Below, piece by piece: positions 14,398 to 22,544 of a stretch of 23,846 nt of DNA. The position numbers and the translations under genes are program-made. The notes under the pieces are model-generated. The model had not been told where the DNA came from and ran no database searches. It was given only the letters and a program-made list of their open reading frames with translations. Origin of the DNA: Acidimicrobiia bacterium (GTDB lineage Bacteria > Actinomycetota > Acidimicrobiia > IMCC26256 > PALSA-555); contig JAFMJM010000006.1 of NCBI GenBank assembly GCA_017853455.1, positions 1 through 23,846 on the forward strand. The letters are read 5' to 3'. Each line of letters starts with the position of its first letter. Position 1 is the first letter of the stretch.

Positions 14398-14942
14398 GAA
14401 CCGCTCCGGGCCCGCGCCGCCCGCTGGGCCGCACCCGCCAGCGCCCCGGCCTCCGTCAACGCGGCATCGAGGAGGACGGGGTCGAGGTCGGGGACGAGAT
14501 GCCCACCACCGGCGATCGGGAGCATCTCCGGGAGTCGGTGGCGGAGGCACGCGAGGGCCCACGGCAGCATCTCGCCGTGGGCGGCGACGTCGAAGTCGAT
14601 CACCTGGTTGACCACCGGCTCGCCCGGACCGGTGCGGTGCACGTAGTGGTAGTGCGGCTCCCCGTCGAAGACGTCGAAGCGGAGGTACTCGTGCCCGTCG
14701 TCGGTGCCCCGCAGGTGCAACGACACCCCTTCGTCGGCGAATCCACCGTCGGGCGACGTCGCGTGCAGCTCGGCGAGTTGCGCCGGGTCGTGCCCGTAGA
14801 GCGCCTCGAGGTCCTCGGGGTCGACGTCGCGGTACTCGACGCCGAGCGTCACCACCCCCGCCGGGATCCAGCGGGTGCTGGCCTCGTCGGGGGGCTGGGG
14901 GGCGATGGCGTACACCTTCCCGACCGGACGGGGTTCGGCCAC
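14394..14942 (-). CDS. Uncharacterised 182-residue protein
   Basis: I do not recognise a characterised family. The N-terminus (EPRPVGKVYAIAPQPP) is followed by a mixed alpha/beta region with EYLRFDVFDGEPHYHYVH (about 86-103), rich in acidic and His/Tyr residues that could bind a metal or polar ligand. The segment NQVIDFDVAAHGEMLPWALACLRHRLPEML comes next, and the C-terminus is Ala-rich. There is no signal peptide. The GTG start at 14942 has GGAGGT 7 nt upstream. It lies 4 nt after the acyl-CoA ligase and overlaps the TetR gene by 4 nt, so it is a true operon member. A small accessory subunit or isomerase-like protein of the pathway is possible, but this is a guess from position. Confidence 0.7.
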   Translation of the reverse strand: MAEPRPVGKVYAIAPQPPDEASTRWIPAGVVTLGVEYRDVDPEDLEALYGHDPAQLAELHATSPDGGFADEGVSLHLRGTDDGHEYLRFDVFDGEPHYHYVHRTGPGEPVVNQVIDFDVAAHGEMLPWALACLRHRLPEMLPIAGGGHLVPDLDPVLLDAALTEAGALAGAAQRAARARSGS

Positions 14943-14946
14943 GGGA

Positions 14947-16344
14947 CTACCTCCGGTCCTGGGAGCGCTCGTCGCGGAAGCGCTTGGGCTTGGGCGAGGT
15001 GTGGAGCTCGGTGTCGGCGTCGAGCCCGCCGGGACCGACGACCCGGGCGTGGATGCGCACCCCGAACCGCTGCTGCAGCACCCGCTCGAGGTCGTCGGCC
15101 AACGCCGGGTGACCACCCGGGTCCCGACGGCTCACGACCGCGATCTCCATCTCGTCGCGCGTGCCGTCGCGCCACACGCGCACGAAGTAGTCGGGCTCGA
15201 CGCCGTCGAGCGCGCAGGCCACCTCACCGACCCCCTCGGGCCACAGGTTGATACCGCGCAACTTGACCATGTTGTCGCCCCGACCCGAGAACGGACCCAT
15301 GCGGCGCAGCCACGACCCGCACTCGCACCGCCCCGGTGGGTACAGCCACGACAGGTCCATGATGTTGTAGCGGAACTGCGGGCTCCCGGTCTTGTACAGC
15401 TCGGTGATCACGATCGCCCCGAGCTCACCGTCGGGGAGCTCGGCGCCGGTCTCGGGGTCGACGATCTGGACCACGAACGCGTCCTCGAAGATGTGCAACC
15501 CGTCGTGCGCCGGGCACTCGACCGACACCCACTGCACCTCGTGGAAGCCGTAGGAGCGGAAGTACTCGACCCCGAACGTCTCCGAGAGCACGTCGGGGTC
15601 CCCGATGTTGGGGAGGGCGCGGAGCTTGAGGTCGACCTTCGGGTCGTAGCCGAGGGCCGTCGCGGCCTCGGCCATCCGCAGCAGGTAGTCGCCGGTCGTG
15701 CACACCGCGGTCGCGCCGTACTCGATCGCCAGCTCCACCTGGCGCTCGGTGCTCGTGACGTTCCCGGTGCTCGTGGTCAGGACCACGCAGTTGAGCCAGT
15801 GGTGGAGCGCCTCGTCGAACGAGAACGCCCCGTTGTGGAGTCCGTAGGCCCACGAGTTGAGGACGACGTCACCCGGCCGGATCCCCTGGCGGGAGAGCGC
15901 CCGGGCCGTGAGGAGGCTGCCGACCTCCCGGTCCCACTGGGTGTAGAAGGTCGGACGAGAGCGGCCCGTCGTGCCGCCCGACATGAACACCCGCACCGGC
16001 TCGCGGACCGCGTCCGCCGGAGTGACCCCCTGGTAGTCGCCGAACGGTGGGTGCGCGTCGATGCTGCGGCGGATGTCGTCGACCGTGTAGGTGGGAAAGC
16101 GCGCCAGGTCGTCGAGGGTGCGCAGGTCGTCGGGGCCGACGCCGGCGGCCGCCCAGCGCTCGGCGAAGAACGGCACCGTCGCCGCCCGCCGGGCCCGTTC
16201 CCGCACGCGGGTGAGCTGCACGGCGGCGATCTCGTCGGGTGACGCCAGGTAGGCGGTGTCGAAGTACTCGGGCGGCGGGACGTACTCCCGGACCAGGCGG
16301 TCGAAGTCGACCGCCTCCCACGGACGGACCAGGCGCTCGGTCAT
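14947..16344 (-). CDS. Phenylacetate-CoA ligase-like (PaaK family) adenylate-forming enzyme
   Basis: The protein has 465 residues, a little longer than PaaK. The N-terminal PaaK-type helix is present (LTRVRERARRAATVPFFAERW, about 44-64). The nucleotide-binding P-loop is SGGTTGRSRP (122-131). The adenylation core includes FRSYGFHEVQW and RYNIMDLS, and a small C-terminal domain starts at about 350 with GRGDNMVKLRGINLWP. The family activates aromatic or other carboxylates to acyl-AMP and then acyl-CoA. A CxC (CECGSW) follows the AMP-site motif, as in many PaaK homologues. The ATG at 16344 overlaps the stop of the DUF35 gene (ATGA). It probably makes the CoA thioester used by the neighbouring thiolase-fold/DUF35 pair. 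The acid is unknown. Confidence 0.87.
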   Translation of the reverse strand: MTERLVRPWEAVDFDRLVREYVPPPEYFDTAYLASPDEIAAVQLTRVRERARRAATVPFFAERWAAAGVGPDDLRTLDDLARFPTYTVDDIRRSIDAHPPFGDYQGVTPADAVREPVRVFMSGGTTGRSRPTFYTQWDREVGSLLTARALSRQGIRPGDVVLNSWAYGLHNGAFSFDEALHHWLNCVVLTTSTGNVTSTERQVELAIEYGATAVCTTGDYLLRMAEAATALGYDPKVDLKLRALPNIGDPDVLSETFGVEYFRSYGFHEVQWVSVECPAHDGLHIFEDAFVVQIVDPETGAELPDGELGAIVITELYKTGSPQFRYNIMDLSWLYPPGRCECGSWLRRMGPFSGRGDNMVKLRGINLWPEGVGEVACALDGVEPDYFVRVWRDGTRDEMEIAVVSRRDPGGHPALADDLERVLQQRFGVRIHARVVGPGGLDADTELHTSPKPKRFRDERSQDRR

Positions 16345-16763
16345 GCCGGCCTCCAGGAGAGCAGGGTGTACGGATCGGCGTCGGCGTCACCCGGGACGTC
16401 CTCGAAGCCGACCCGGACCGCGAGGCCGATCGTCAGGCCCGCGCCGTCGGGCGCACCGGACCAGCCCCCCGGCAGCAACAGGTCGTCCTGCTCGGCCAGA
16501 CGGACGAGGACGACCGTCGAGGGGAGCGGGAACGCCCCGCCGAAGCCGTGGCGGTTCACCACGAACGACGCCACCGTCCCGGCTCCGGACACGGGCGCGA
16601 ACGCCCACTCGAGGGAGCCACAGGCGCCGCACAGCGCCCGGGGCGGCCAGCGCCAACGGCCGCATTCGGCGCAGCGCGCGCACACGAGCTCGTGGCGGGC
16701 GAGGGCGTCCCACCAGGGCGTCGAATCGCGCTCCACCGCCGGGCGCGGGCGGACGGGGCTCAC
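16341..16763 (-). CDS. DUF35 zinc-ribbon/OB-fold protein (acyl-CoA-associated)
   Basis: The protein has 140 residues. An N-terminal rubredoxin-like zinc ribbon has C31-x2-C34 and C45-x2-C48 (CAECGRWRWPPRALCGAC). An OB-fold follows, with GAGTVASFVVNRHGFGGAF and VLVRLAEQDDLLLPGGW. Such proteins bind acyl-CoA and form complexes with thiolase-fold partners, as in ChsH2-DUF35 with Ltp2 of steroid side-chain breakdown and in archaeal acetoacetyl-CoA thiolase/HMG-CoA synthase complexes. The gene overlaps the thiolase-like gene upstream by 4 nt (GTGA at 16763-16760) and the ligase downstream by 4 nt, so it should be made together with its partner. The short N-terminal arm before the ribbon is Pro/Arg-rich. 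Confidence 0.9.
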   Translation of the reverse strand: MSPVRPRPAVERDSTPWWDALARHELVCARCAECGRWRWPPRALCGACGSLEWAFAPVSGAGTVASFVVNRHGFGGAFPLPSTVVLVRLAEQDDLLLPGGWSGAPDGAGLTIGLAVRVGFEDVPGDADADPYTLLSWRPA

Positions 16764-17926
16764 CGGTCGCTCCGCAGGAGCAGGGCCGAGGTGGTCCCGG
16801 CCACGTAGCCCGGCTGCCCGGTGCTCAGCGCCACCCGGGCGCCGGGCACCTGGCGGGCACCGGCGTCGCCCCGGAGCTGGTCGACGGCCTCCGCCACGTG
16901 GTTGAGACCGTGGACGTACCCCTCCGAGAGGTGGCCGCCGTGGGTGTTGACCGGCAGGCTCCCACCGCGGGCCGTGGCGCCGGAGGCGACGAACGCCGCG
17001 GCGCCGCCCCGGTCGGTGAATCCGTAGTCCTCGAGCTGCATCAGCACCAGCGGGGTGAAGGCGTCGTAGAGCTCGGCGACGTCCACGTCGGCGGGCGTGA
17101 GGCCGGCCTGGCCGAAGAGGCGCGGGGCCATGTCGGCCGCCGCGCTCACCGTGAGATCGCCCCGTCCGTTGGAGAACAGCGTCGTTCCGCCACCGCACGC
17201 GGCGCCGGCGATCAGCACCGGCGGGCGCGCCAGGTCCCGCGCGCGCTCGGTCGTCGTGAGGACGACCGCCACCGCGGCGTCGGTCTCGAGGCAGCAGTCG
17301 TAGAGCCGCAGCGGGTCGACGATCGGCCGCGACGCCAGGTAGTCGTCCATCGTCAGCGGCGTGCGCATGACGGCCCGCTCGTTGTCGATCGCGAACGCCC
17401 GTTGGGCGATCGCCACGCGCCCGAGGTCCTCGGCGGTCACGCCGTGGCGGTCGAGGTAGGTCCGCCCGTACATCGCCAGTTGCTGGGGTGGGGTCGCGAA
17501 CCAATAGGGGGCCTGGTACTGGAACTCCAGCGTGTCGGGTGCGGCGCGCCCGGTGCCGCCCATCCGGAACTCCGACCGGGCGTTGACCGCTCGCCAGCAG
17601 ACCACGCACTCGGCGACCCCGGTGGCGACGGCCAACGCCGCGGACCCGACCACCCAGTGCGACTGGCTCCCGCCACCGAACAGGTCGAGGTGGTAGCGGA
17701 GGTCGCGGATGCCGAGGCTCTGGGCGACGATCGCGGCCTGCACGGAGTCGCCCACCCGGTGGCAGGCCACGCCGTCGAGGTCGGTGTGGGCGAGCCCGGC
17801 GTCGTCGAGCGCCGCCCGGACGGCGCGCAGGGCCAGGGTCTGGGTGCTCACCCCGGAGTCCCGGGAGTACGGGGTGCGGCCGACCCCGACCACCGCGACC
17901 CGGTCGCGCAGCGCCGCGGCGTTCAC
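16760..17926 (-). CDS. Thiolase-fold protein of the SCP2/Ltp2 type lacking both catalytic cysteines
   Basis: The protein has 388 residues with the two-lobed thiolase pattern (VAVVGVGRTPYSR at the N-terminus, AELYDAFTPLVLMQLEDYGF at 284-303, NTHGGHLSEGYVHGLNH at 327-343). The N-terminal nucleophilic Cys of thiolases is replaced within FGGGSQSHW (83-91), and the C-terminal CGG Cys position reads STGQPGY (368-374). This is the state of Ltp2-type retro-aldolases and lipid-transfer-protein homologues, in which tyrosines act in place of the cysteines; Y287 and Y337 are candidates here. With the adjacent DUF35 protein it would cleave a beta-hydroxyacyl-CoA by retro-aldol reaction and not by thiolysis. 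The GTG at 17926 overlaps the aldehyde dehydrogenase stop (GTGA), and an aldehyde or ketone product would fit that neighbour. Confidence 0.87.
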   Translation of the reverse strand: MNAAALRDRVAVVGVGRTPYSRDSGVSTQTLALRAVRAALDDAGLAHTDLDGVACHRVGDSVQAAIVAQSLGIRDLRYHLDLFGGGSQSHWVVGSAALAVATGVAECVVCWRAVNARSEFRMGGTGRAAPDTLEFQYQAPYWFATPPQQLAMYGRTYLDRHGVTAEDLGRVAIAQRAFAIDNERAVMRTPLTMDDYLASRPIVDPLRLYDCCLETDAAVAVVLTTTERARDLARPPVLIAGAACGGGTTLFSNGRGDLTVSAAADMAPRLFGQAGLTPADVDVAELYDAFTPLVLMQLEDYGFTDRGGAAAFVASGATARGGSLPVNTHGGHLSEGYVHGLNHVAEAVDQLRGDAGARQVPGARVALSTGQPGYVAGTTSALLLRSDR

Positions 17927-19398
17927 GAGAGGTCGATCCAGGCGGTCTTGATCCGGGTGTTCTCGAGCACGCTCTCCCAACCGGAGTCCTTGCCGAATCC
18001 GGAGTCGCCGAAGCCACCGAAGGGCAGGGCCCAGTGGATACGCCGGTAGGCGTTGACCCAGACCGAACCCGCATCGAGGTCGCGGACCATGCGGTGGGCC
18101 CGCCGCAGGTCGGTGGTCCACACCCCGGCGGCGAGTCCGTAGGTGGAGGCGTTGGCCAGGGCGACGGCCTCGTCGTCGTCGGTGAAGGGCAGGACCACCG
18201 CCACCGGGCCGAACACCTCCTCGCGACAGATCGGTGCCGACTGGTCGGTCACCCGGAACAACGTCGGCTCGACCCAGTACCCGCCCGCCCAGGGCGAATC
18301 GACGCCGAAGACGGCGGATCCCCCGCACCGGCCACCGAAGACGCGCGTCGCCCCCTCGGCGGGGGCACCGTCCACGTACCGACGGACCCGCTCCAGCTGC
18401 TCGGCCGACACGAGGGGCCCCATGGTGGTGCTGGAGTCGGCGGGGTCTCCGAGCACCACGTCGGCGGCGACGGCCCGTACCCGCTCGACCAGCTCGTCGA
18501 CGACGTCGACGTGGGCCAGGATGCGCGATCCCGCGACGCAGGTCTGCCCCGCGCCCCCGGTGAACACCGCCGCCGTGCTCACCCCGACCGCGGCGGCGTC
18601 GAGGTCGGCGTCGGCGAAGACCAGGTTCGCCGACTTGCCACCCAGCTCGAAGTGGGCGGGTCGGATCAGGTCGGCGCCGCGGGCCTGGATCACCCGGGCG
18701 GTGTCAGTCGATCCGGTGAAGGTGAGCCGCCCCACCCGCCGGTCGCGGACGAGGGCGTCACCGGCCTCCTCACCGAACCCGGCCACGACGTTGACCACGC
18801 CCGGCGGGAGCCCGGCGTCGGCCAGCAGCGTCGCCCAGTGGAGCACCGAGCACGCCGCCTGCTCGGCGGCCTTGACGACCACGGTGTTGCCGGCCGCCAG
18901 CGCGGCCCCGACCTTGGCCGACATCAACGACAGTGGCGCGTTCCACGGGATGACCACGCCCACGACGCCGTGGGGCTCGCGGAGCGTGAGGTTCACGGAG
19001 GCCGGACCGACCTGCACCGTGTCGCCGCCGATCTTGTCGGCCGCACCGGCGAAGAAGTGGAACATCTGGACGCAGGCCGGCAGGTCACCGCCGGCGGTCT
19101 CGGTCAGCACCCGCCCGTTGTCGCGGGTCTCGATCCGGGCCAGGTCGTCGCGGTGGGCGTCGACGGCGGCGGCGACCGACCGGAGGTGGGCCGCCCGCAC
19201 GAGGGCGGGCTGACCCCACCAGGCGGGCTGCGCCGCGGTCGCAGCCCGGACCGCGGCGTCGACGTCGGCCGCGTCGCTGCGGGGGATGCGGGCCCAGACC
19301 GTGCCGGTGGCCGGATCGCGGCTGTCGATCCACTCCCCCGACGCCGCCGGGCCACTGCGACCGTCGACGGTCTGGGGGAAGTCACGCACCGAGTCCAC
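17923..19398 (-). CDS. NAD(P)-dependent aldehyde dehydrogenase
   Basis: The protein has 491 residues from the GTG at 19398, the usual length for the class. The conserved residues are N153 in VIPWNAPL, E251 in FELGGKS and the nucleophile C287 in GGAGQTCVAGSR, followed by EEVFGPV and a C-terminal PFGGFGDSGFGKDSG. It oxidises an aldehyde to the acid. An ATG at 19431 in the same frame would add 11 residues and overlap the upstream SDR by 23 nt. I prefer 19398 because it begins just after the SDR stop at 19409 with a G-rich ribosome site. Its stop overlaps the thiolase-fold gene by 4 nt, so it may consume the aldehyde released by that protein. Confidence 0.9.
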   Translation of the reverse strand: MDSVRDFPQTVDGRSGPAASGEWIDSRDPATGTVWARIPRSDAADVDAAVRAATAAQPAWWGQPALVRAAHLRSVAAAVDAHRDDLARIETRDNGRVLTETAGGDLPACVQMFHFFAGAADKIGGDTVQVGPASVNLTLREPHGVVGVVIPWNAPLSLMSAKVGAALAAGNTVVVKAAEQAACSVLHWATLLADAGLPPGVVNVVAGFGEEAGDALVRDRRVGRLTFTGSTDTARVIQARGADLIRPAHFELGGKSANLVFADADLDAAAVGVSTAAVFTGGAGQTCVAGSRILAHVDVVDELVERVRAVAADVVLGDPADSSTTMGPLVSAEQLERVRRYVDGAPAEGATRVFGGRCGGSAVFGVDSPWAGGYWVEPTLFRVTDQSAPICREEVFGPVAVVLPFTDDDEAVALANASTYGLAAGVWTTDLRRAHRMVRDLDAGSVWVNAYRRIHWALPFGGFGDSGFGKDSGWESVLENTRIKTAWIDLS

Positions 19399-19408
19399 GT
19401 CCCGCCGC

Positions 19409-20203
19409 CTACTGGAACAGCTGTCCGGCATTGACGTCCAGCGTGGCTCCGGTGATGCCCGACGACTGGTCGGAGGCGAAGAACAGCACGGCCCCCGCGA
19501 CCTCGTCCTCGGTCGCGATCCGTCGGAGCGCCATCGACTGCACGTGCCGGGCGACCATGGCTTCGTAGGGGATGCCCTCGGCGTCGGCGGTGGTGCGCAT
19601 CCAGTCCTCGAGCACGGCGCTCATGATGAAGCCCGGGGCGACGTTGTTGACCCGCACCCCGGCCGGCCCGACCTCGTCGGCGAGGGCCCACGCCAGGCGG
19701 TGGGCGGCCGCCTTGCCCGCCGCGTAGTCGGAGCGGCCGCCGTAGGCGATGCGGCTCGACATCGACGTGACGTTGACCACCGATCCGCGCCCGGCGGCCA
19801 CCATCGCGGGCACGAGCGTCCGGAACGCGAGCAGGGTGCCGTACGCGGCGACGTCGATCGAGCGCCGCCAGAAGTCGAGGTAGTCGTCGTCCATCGCCAG
19901 GACGTCCATCCGGTGCGACGGCGGAAACGCCGACGTCACGAGCACGTCGACCCGGCCGAACTCAGCGGCCACCGCGTCGGCGAGCGCGCGCATCTGGTCG
20001 CGGTCGGTGACGTCGGCGGCGACCGGGAGGCTCGCCACCCCCCGCTCCCGGACCTCGGCCGCGATGGCCTCCACCGTGGCCGCGGTCCGCGCCACCGGCA
20101 CGACGTGCGCCCCCTCCCCGGCACACCGGAGGGCGAGGGTGCGCCCGAGTCCGGGGCCGGCGCCGGTGATGACGACCACGCGGTCGTCGAGCAGCGGTCC
20201 CAC
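19409..20203 (-). CDS. Short-chain dehydrogenase/reductase of the large operon
   Basis: The protein has 264 residues. The cofactor motif is TGAGPGLG (13-20). The residue pattern after strand 2 is VPVARTA, with Arg39 and no acidic residue, which favours NADP(H). The catalytic residues are S147 or a neighbour in VTSMSS, Y160 and K164 (YAAGK). The usual NNAG is replaced by VTSAF (89-93), an unusual change that alters the adenine-ring/helix contact. GTG at 20203 follows the upstream amidohydrolase stop with one base between. It probably oxidises the hydroxyl or reduces the carbonyl of a pathway intermediate before C-C cleavage. Confidence 0.88.
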   Translation of the reverse strand: MGPLLDDRVVVITGAGPGLGRTLALRCAGEGAHVVPVARTAATVEAIAAEVRERGVASLPVAADVTDRDQMRALADAVAAEFGRVDVLVTSAFPPSHRMDVLAMDDDYLDFWRRSIDVAAYGTLLAFRTLVPAMVAAGRGSVVNVTSMSSRIAYGGRSDYAAGKAAAHRLAWALADEVGPAGVRVNNVAPGFIMSAVLEDWMRTTADAEGIPYEAMVARHVQSMALRRIATEDEVAGAVLFFASDQSSGITGATLDVNAGQLFQ

Positions 20204-20204
20204 G

Positions 20205-21335
20205 TCAGATCCCGTAGACCCGCTCGGCGTTGCCCGCCAGCACCTTGCGGCGGTCGTCGTCGGTCATCCCGGCCGTGAGCCGGGCGAGGTGCGCCTGACT
20301 GTCCGGCCAGAGGCAGACGCTGTGGGGGTAGTCGGTCGAGAACATCGAGCAGTCGGCCAGCTCGGGAGCGAGCCCCGTGCTGATCATCTTGAACCCGAGG
20401 TCGTCGTCGAGCACGGTGACGAACAGGTTCTCGCCGAGCAGCCCGCTCGGCCGTCGGTCGATGCGCACCCCGCCGGTCGCCCGGTAGAACGGGTTGTCGA
20501 AGCACTGGTCCATGGTCTGGGCCCAGAACGGCAGCCACGAGCAGTTCACCTCGGCGGCCACGACGCGCAGGGTGGGGTGCCGCTCGAACACGCCGCCGTA
20601 GGTCATGTAGGTGAACGGGCGGGCCGCGCTGAAGAATCGGTAGACCGTGCCGCTGACCGTCACCTGCTGGTTGACCAGCTCGTCCCAGTCGGCCTCGGTG
20701 GGCCGCCCACCGAAGGTCCGGTGGAACGTCAGCGGAATCCCCGCCCCGGCCGCGGCCGCGTAGATCGGGTCGTAGGAGGGGTCGTGGTAGGGCCGCACCG
20801 GGTTCCCGGGGATGAAGCCCGCCCGGGCCCCCTTGGCCACCACCCGCTCGAGCTCGGCGACGCAGACGTCGGCGCCGTCGTCGACCGGGAGCAGCGGGAG
20901 CCCGACGATCCGTCCCGGCGCCGCGGCGGCGAAGTCGTCGAGGATCCAGTCGTTGTAGGCCCGCATGCAGGCCAGGGCCACCTCGCGGTCGTCGTCGACG
21001 TACACGTGGATGGCGTTGGCGGGGTAGACGATGCTGACGTCGACGCCGTCACGGTCCATGTCGGCGGCGTGGGCCGCCCCGTCGAAGTTCCCGGGCAGGA
21101 TCTCGTCGAACCGCAGGCCGCTCGCCTTCCCGCCCGCTGCGCCGGCCATGGCCTCGACCCCGAGGGTGCGCTTCGGCGGCGATCCGTCGAAGCTCCAGCC
21201 CTCCCCGCCGTCGGGTCCGGTCATCACCCGGGGCGCCCGGTCGCGCAGGCCGGCGGGCACCCGGTCGAAGACCGTGGGCGGCTCGGTGATGTGGCAGTCG
21301 GCCGAGATGACCCGGCCGAACGCCGAGGTGGTCAC
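20205..21335 (-). CDS. Amidohydro_2 family metal-dependent hydrolase or decarboxylase (second operon gene)
   Basis: The protein has 376 residues. The first strand ends in ADCH (D13, H15). Other expected metal or active-site residues are H205 in IPLTFHRTF, E262 in VVAAEVNCSWLP and D335 in FSTDYPHS. These belong to the ACMSD/2,3-dihydroxybenzoate decarboxylase-like amidohydrolases, which either decarboxylate or hydrolyse C-C/C-N bonds using a single metal. The GTG start at 21335 overlaps the stop of the preceding paralogue (GTGA). Together with that paralogue it may form a hetero-oligomer or act on successive intermediates. Relatives are often annotated as barrel hydrolases in mycobacterial and acidimicrobial catabolic clusters with unknown substrate. 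Confidence 0.88.
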   Translation of the reverse strand: MTTSAFGRVISADCHITEPPTVFDRVPAGLRDRAPRVMTGPDGGEGWSFDGSPPKRTLGVEAMAGAAGGKASGLRFDEILPGNFDGAAHAADMDRDGVDVSIVYPANAIHVYVDDDREVALACMRAYNDWILDDFAAAAPGRIVGLPLLPVDDGADVCVAELERVVAKGARAGFIPGNPVRPYHDPSYDPIYAAAAGAGIPLTFHRTFGGRPTEADWDELVNQQVTVSGTVYRFFSAARPFTYMTYGGVFERHPTLRVVAAEVNCSWLPFWAQTMDQCFDNPFYRATGGVRIDRRPSGLLGENLFVTVLDDDLGFKMISTGLAPELADCSMFSTDYPHSVCLWPDSQAHLARLTAGMTDDDRRKVLAGNAERVYGI

Positions 21336-22516
21336 GCCCCCGCCCCCGCCGTGGCGGGCGCCTCGACGAACTCGGTGGGCAGGTAGCCGTCGGGGAAGCG
21401 GTACAGGTCGACGGCGTTGTCCCAGAGGATCTTGCGCTTGGAGTCGTCGGAGATCTGCTCCGGGAGCAGCCCGAGGAAGTGGTCGGTGGCGTGGGGGTAC
21501 TTCGAGTCGGGGTGCGGGAAGTCGGTCTCGAAGACGATGTGGTCGTCGCCGAGCCACCGGATCACGTCGGCGACGAACGGGTCCTCGCACTCGGTGGAGA
21601 TCCAGCAGTTGCGCCGGAAGTAGTCGGTGGCGCTCATCGTGAGGTCGGGGAACTCCTGGGCCCCGGCGAGCTCGAGGTGCTCGTCGATGCGATGCAGCCA
21701 CGACGGCAGCCAGCCGCACCCCGCCTCCATGTAGGCGCAGCGCAGACGCGGGAACCGCTCGAAGACGCCGTTGACGATCATCGAGAGCGACGCGTACTGG
21801 GCCTCGTGGCTGTGGACCACCGTGTGCCACTCGGTGAACGTGGTGAAGCGGTCGGAGCCCGCCGTCGGGGCGTTGAGGCCCATGTACTCGTGGGTGGCGA
21901 ACGCGCAGTCGAGGTCCTGGAGGATCTCGTAGACCGGGTCGTAGTACCGGTCGCCGAGGCTCCGGTGGTTGAACTGGTTCGGTCGGGCCCAGAAGCAGCG
22001 CACCCCGAGCTCGTCGTGGGCGTAGCGGATCTCCTCGACCGCCCGCCCGACGTCGTTGAGCGGGACCGGCCCCGAGGCCAGCACGCGCCCGCCCGACTGC
22101 TCGCGCATCTCGGCGCCCCACCGGTTGTAGGCCCGGGCCATGGCCGCCTGGAGCTCGGGGTCGATGCCCTCGAGCCACATGTCGTACTCGGGCCCGTAGA
22201 TCACCATGACGTCGACGCCCTCGATCTCGAGCGCGGCGGACACCCGGTCCCCGGTGAAGCCCTCGACCACCATGTCGCCGTACTGGGCGATCATGTCCTC
22301 GGTCGTCCAGTTGATGGCCGCCTGGAAGTTGCCGTAGATGCTCGTCGGGTGCTGCGACCACCGACCGTCGACGGTCACCGGGTTGTAGTGGTCGAAGCCC
22401 GGCGGCGCCTTGCGGGCGATGCGGTCGCGGTACCTCGGCTCGAGGAACCGCGGCCACAGGTCGGCCGGATAGATGACGTGGGCGTCCGCGTCGAAGACCT
22501 TGAATCCCTGCTTCAC
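21332..22516 (-). CDS. Amidohydro_2 family metal-dependent hydrolase or decarboxylase (first operon gene)
   Basis: The protein has 394 residues. The metal motif is DADAH (D9-H13). H209 is in FATHEYMG, E264 in YMEAGCGWLP and D332 in FETDFPHPDS, so the full set of active-site residues is present. It is related to but clearly distinct from the next gene. The GTG start at 22516 has GAGGGGG 4 nt upstream and a leader of about 22 nt. It is the first gene of the operon, under the promoter with the palindromic operator. Two intact barrel enzymes and one degenerate homologue in one operon suggest that this family does the key chemistry of the pathway, such as decarboxylation or ring opening; the substrate is not known. 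Confidence 0.9.
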   Translation of the reverse strand: MKQGFKVFDADAHVIYPADLWPRFLEPRYRDRIARKAPPGFDHYNPVTVDGRWSQHPTSIYGNFQAAINWTTEDMIAQYGDMVVEGFTGDRVSAALEIEGVDVMVIYGPEYDMWLEGIDPELQAAMARAYNRWGAEMREQSGGRVLASGPVPLNDVGRAVEEIRYAHDELGVRCFWARPNQFNHRSLGDRYYDPVYEILQDLDCAFATHEYMGLNAPTAGSDRFTTFTEWHTVVHSHEAQYASLSMIVNGVFERFPRLRCAYMEAGCGWLPSWLHRIDEHLELAGAQEFPDLTMSATDYFRRNCWISTECEDPFVADVIRWLGDDHIVFETDFPHPDSKYPHATDHFLGLLPEQISDDSKRKILWDNAVDLYRFPDGYLPTEFVEAPATAGAGA

Positions 22517-22544
22517 CGTTCCCCCTCGGCTCGTGGAGGCCCCA

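Noticed and set aside
19399..19431. Upstream ATG for the aldehyde dehydrogenase
   Set aside because: It would start 23 nt inside the SDR and add a Ser/Arg-rich stretch unlike the family N-terminus; the GTG at 19398 begins just after the SDR stop.
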